Of a stretch of DNA of 6,402 nucleotides, positions 5,943 through 6,402 are shown in pieces (the stretch's first letter is position 1; each line of letters begins with the position of its first letter). Both the position numbers and the translations under genes were made by a program. The stretch lies in assembly GCA_011620705.1 (NCBI GenBank), contig WOYR01000110.1:1942-8343 (forward strand), in the 5' to 3' direction. This DNA is from Microbacteriaceae bacterium. GTDB lineage: Bacteria; Actinomycetota; Actinomycetes; Actinomycetales; Microbacteriaceae. The notes below the pieces were generated by a model. The model saw only the letters and a program-made list of their open reading frames with translations, had not been told where the DNA came from and made no database searches.

Positions 5943-6402
5943 GTGAGCAGCACCCCCCAGGAATTCCGGATCGAGCACGACACGATGGGCGAGGTGAAGG
6001 TTCCCAAGGACGCGCTCTACGGCGCGCAGACCCAGCGCGCCGTCGAGAACTTCCCGATCTCGGGAGCGGGCCTCGAACCGGCTCAGATCGTCGCACTGGC
6101 CCGCATCAAGCGGGCGGCGGCCCTGGTCAACAAGGAGCTCGGCATCGTGGCGCCCGAGATCGCCGAGGCGATCGTCGCGGCGGCCGATGAGGTCATCGCC
6201 GGCGAGCACCACGATCAGTTCCCCATCGACACCTACCAGACCGGATCCGGCACCAGTTCGAACATGAACATCAACGAGGTGCTGGCGACCCTGGCCACGC
6301 AGAGACTCGGCTCGCCGGTCCATCCGAACGATCACGTCAACGCCTCGCAGTCGAGCAACGACGTGTTCCCCACCTCGGTGCACGTCGCGGCGACCGGCGC
6401 CG
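5943..6402 (+). CDS. fumC: Class II fumarate hydratase, N-terminal part (right end cut)
   Basis: First 153 residues of the iron-independent TCA-cycle fumarase, which interconverts fumarate and malate in the cytoplasm as a homotetramer. The visible part has the family opening RIEHDTMGEVKVPKDALYGAQTQRA in pieces at 9-33, ENFPISG (35-41), and the substrate-binding loop TGSGTSSNMNINEVLA (100-115). HPNDHVN (127-133) contains the second (B-site) region, and SQSSNDVFPTSVH (135-147) follows. The catalytic signature loop (GSSxMPxKxN) would lie beyond the window. Aspartase (AspA) shares these motifs, but the opening and the Asp-Thr-Tyr-Gln-Thr-Gly-Ser-Gly run fit fumarase better. GTG at 5943 is supported by AGGAAAGG 8 nt upstream. 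The 63-nt gap after the carbonic anhydrase gene leaves room for a promoter, but I cannot point to one; it may also be read through from the upstream operon. Confidence 0.93.
   Translation, partial: MSSTPQEFRIEHDTMGEVKVPKDALYGAQTQRAVENFPISGAGLEPAQIVALARIKRAAALVNKELGIVAPEIAEAIVAAADEVIAGEHHDQFPIDTYQTGSGTSSNMNINEVLATLATQRLGSPVHPNDHVNASQSSNDVFPTSVHVAATGA

Noticed and set aside
1..6402. Search for mobile elements, CRISPR arrays, tRNA/rRNA genes, toxin-antitoxin or defence modules.
   Set aside because: None seen. Every substantial stretch is explained by conserved housekeeping genes, and codon style is uniform with no sign of recent transfer.

Overview
The window is a high-GC stretch of ordinary chromosomal housekeeping sequence. 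It looks like an actinobacterium, most likely the family Microbacteriaceae and plausibly Microbacterium or a close relative. The support is the strong G/C third-position bias, frequent GTG starts, TANNNT-type -10 elements placed directly before start codons, a DUF6264-type gene beside ispH, and the ispH / xseA / xseB / DUF4245 / fumarase neighbourhood. From memory, M. tuberculosis has a looser version of that neighbourhood around Rv1098c-Rv1110. The genus is inferred from gene content and codon style, not from a marker gene.

Left part, minus strand, transcribed right to left: ispH (1714-2787), then a small DUF6264-type membrane protein (1184-1717) whose GTG overlaps the ispH stop, then after 38 nt a sensor histidine kinase (start 1145) cut by the left edge. 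A partner response regulator would be expected just outside the window. Centre: a 229-bp divergent intergenic region (2788-3016) separates ispH from xseA. It holds two candidate leaderless promoters facing apart and a pair of related 15-16-bp repeats.

Right part, plus strand: xseA (3017-4312) and xseB (4322-4585), the two subunits of exonuclease VII; a membrane-anchored DUF4245 protein (4582-5244); a beta-carbonic anhydrase (5241-5879); and the start of class II fumarase fumC (5943 to the right edge). xseB/DUF4245 and DUF4245/carbonic anhydrase are joined by 4-nt stop/start overlaps, which suggests translational coupling. fumC has its own Shine-Dalgarno after a 63-nt gap.

The genes do not form one pathway. 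IspH makes isoprenoid precursors, ExoVII degrades single-stranded DNA, carbonic anhydrase interconverts CO2 and bicarbonate, and fumarase is a TCA-cycle enzyme. The most notable signal is regulatory: ispH, xseA and xseB each start with GTG exactly 6 nt after a TANNNT hexamer, the geometry of actinobacterial leaderless transcripts. The xseB hexamer includes the xseA stop codon. I see no mobile element, CRISPR array, tRNA, rRNA or defence-like cassette, and no convincing undescribed system.
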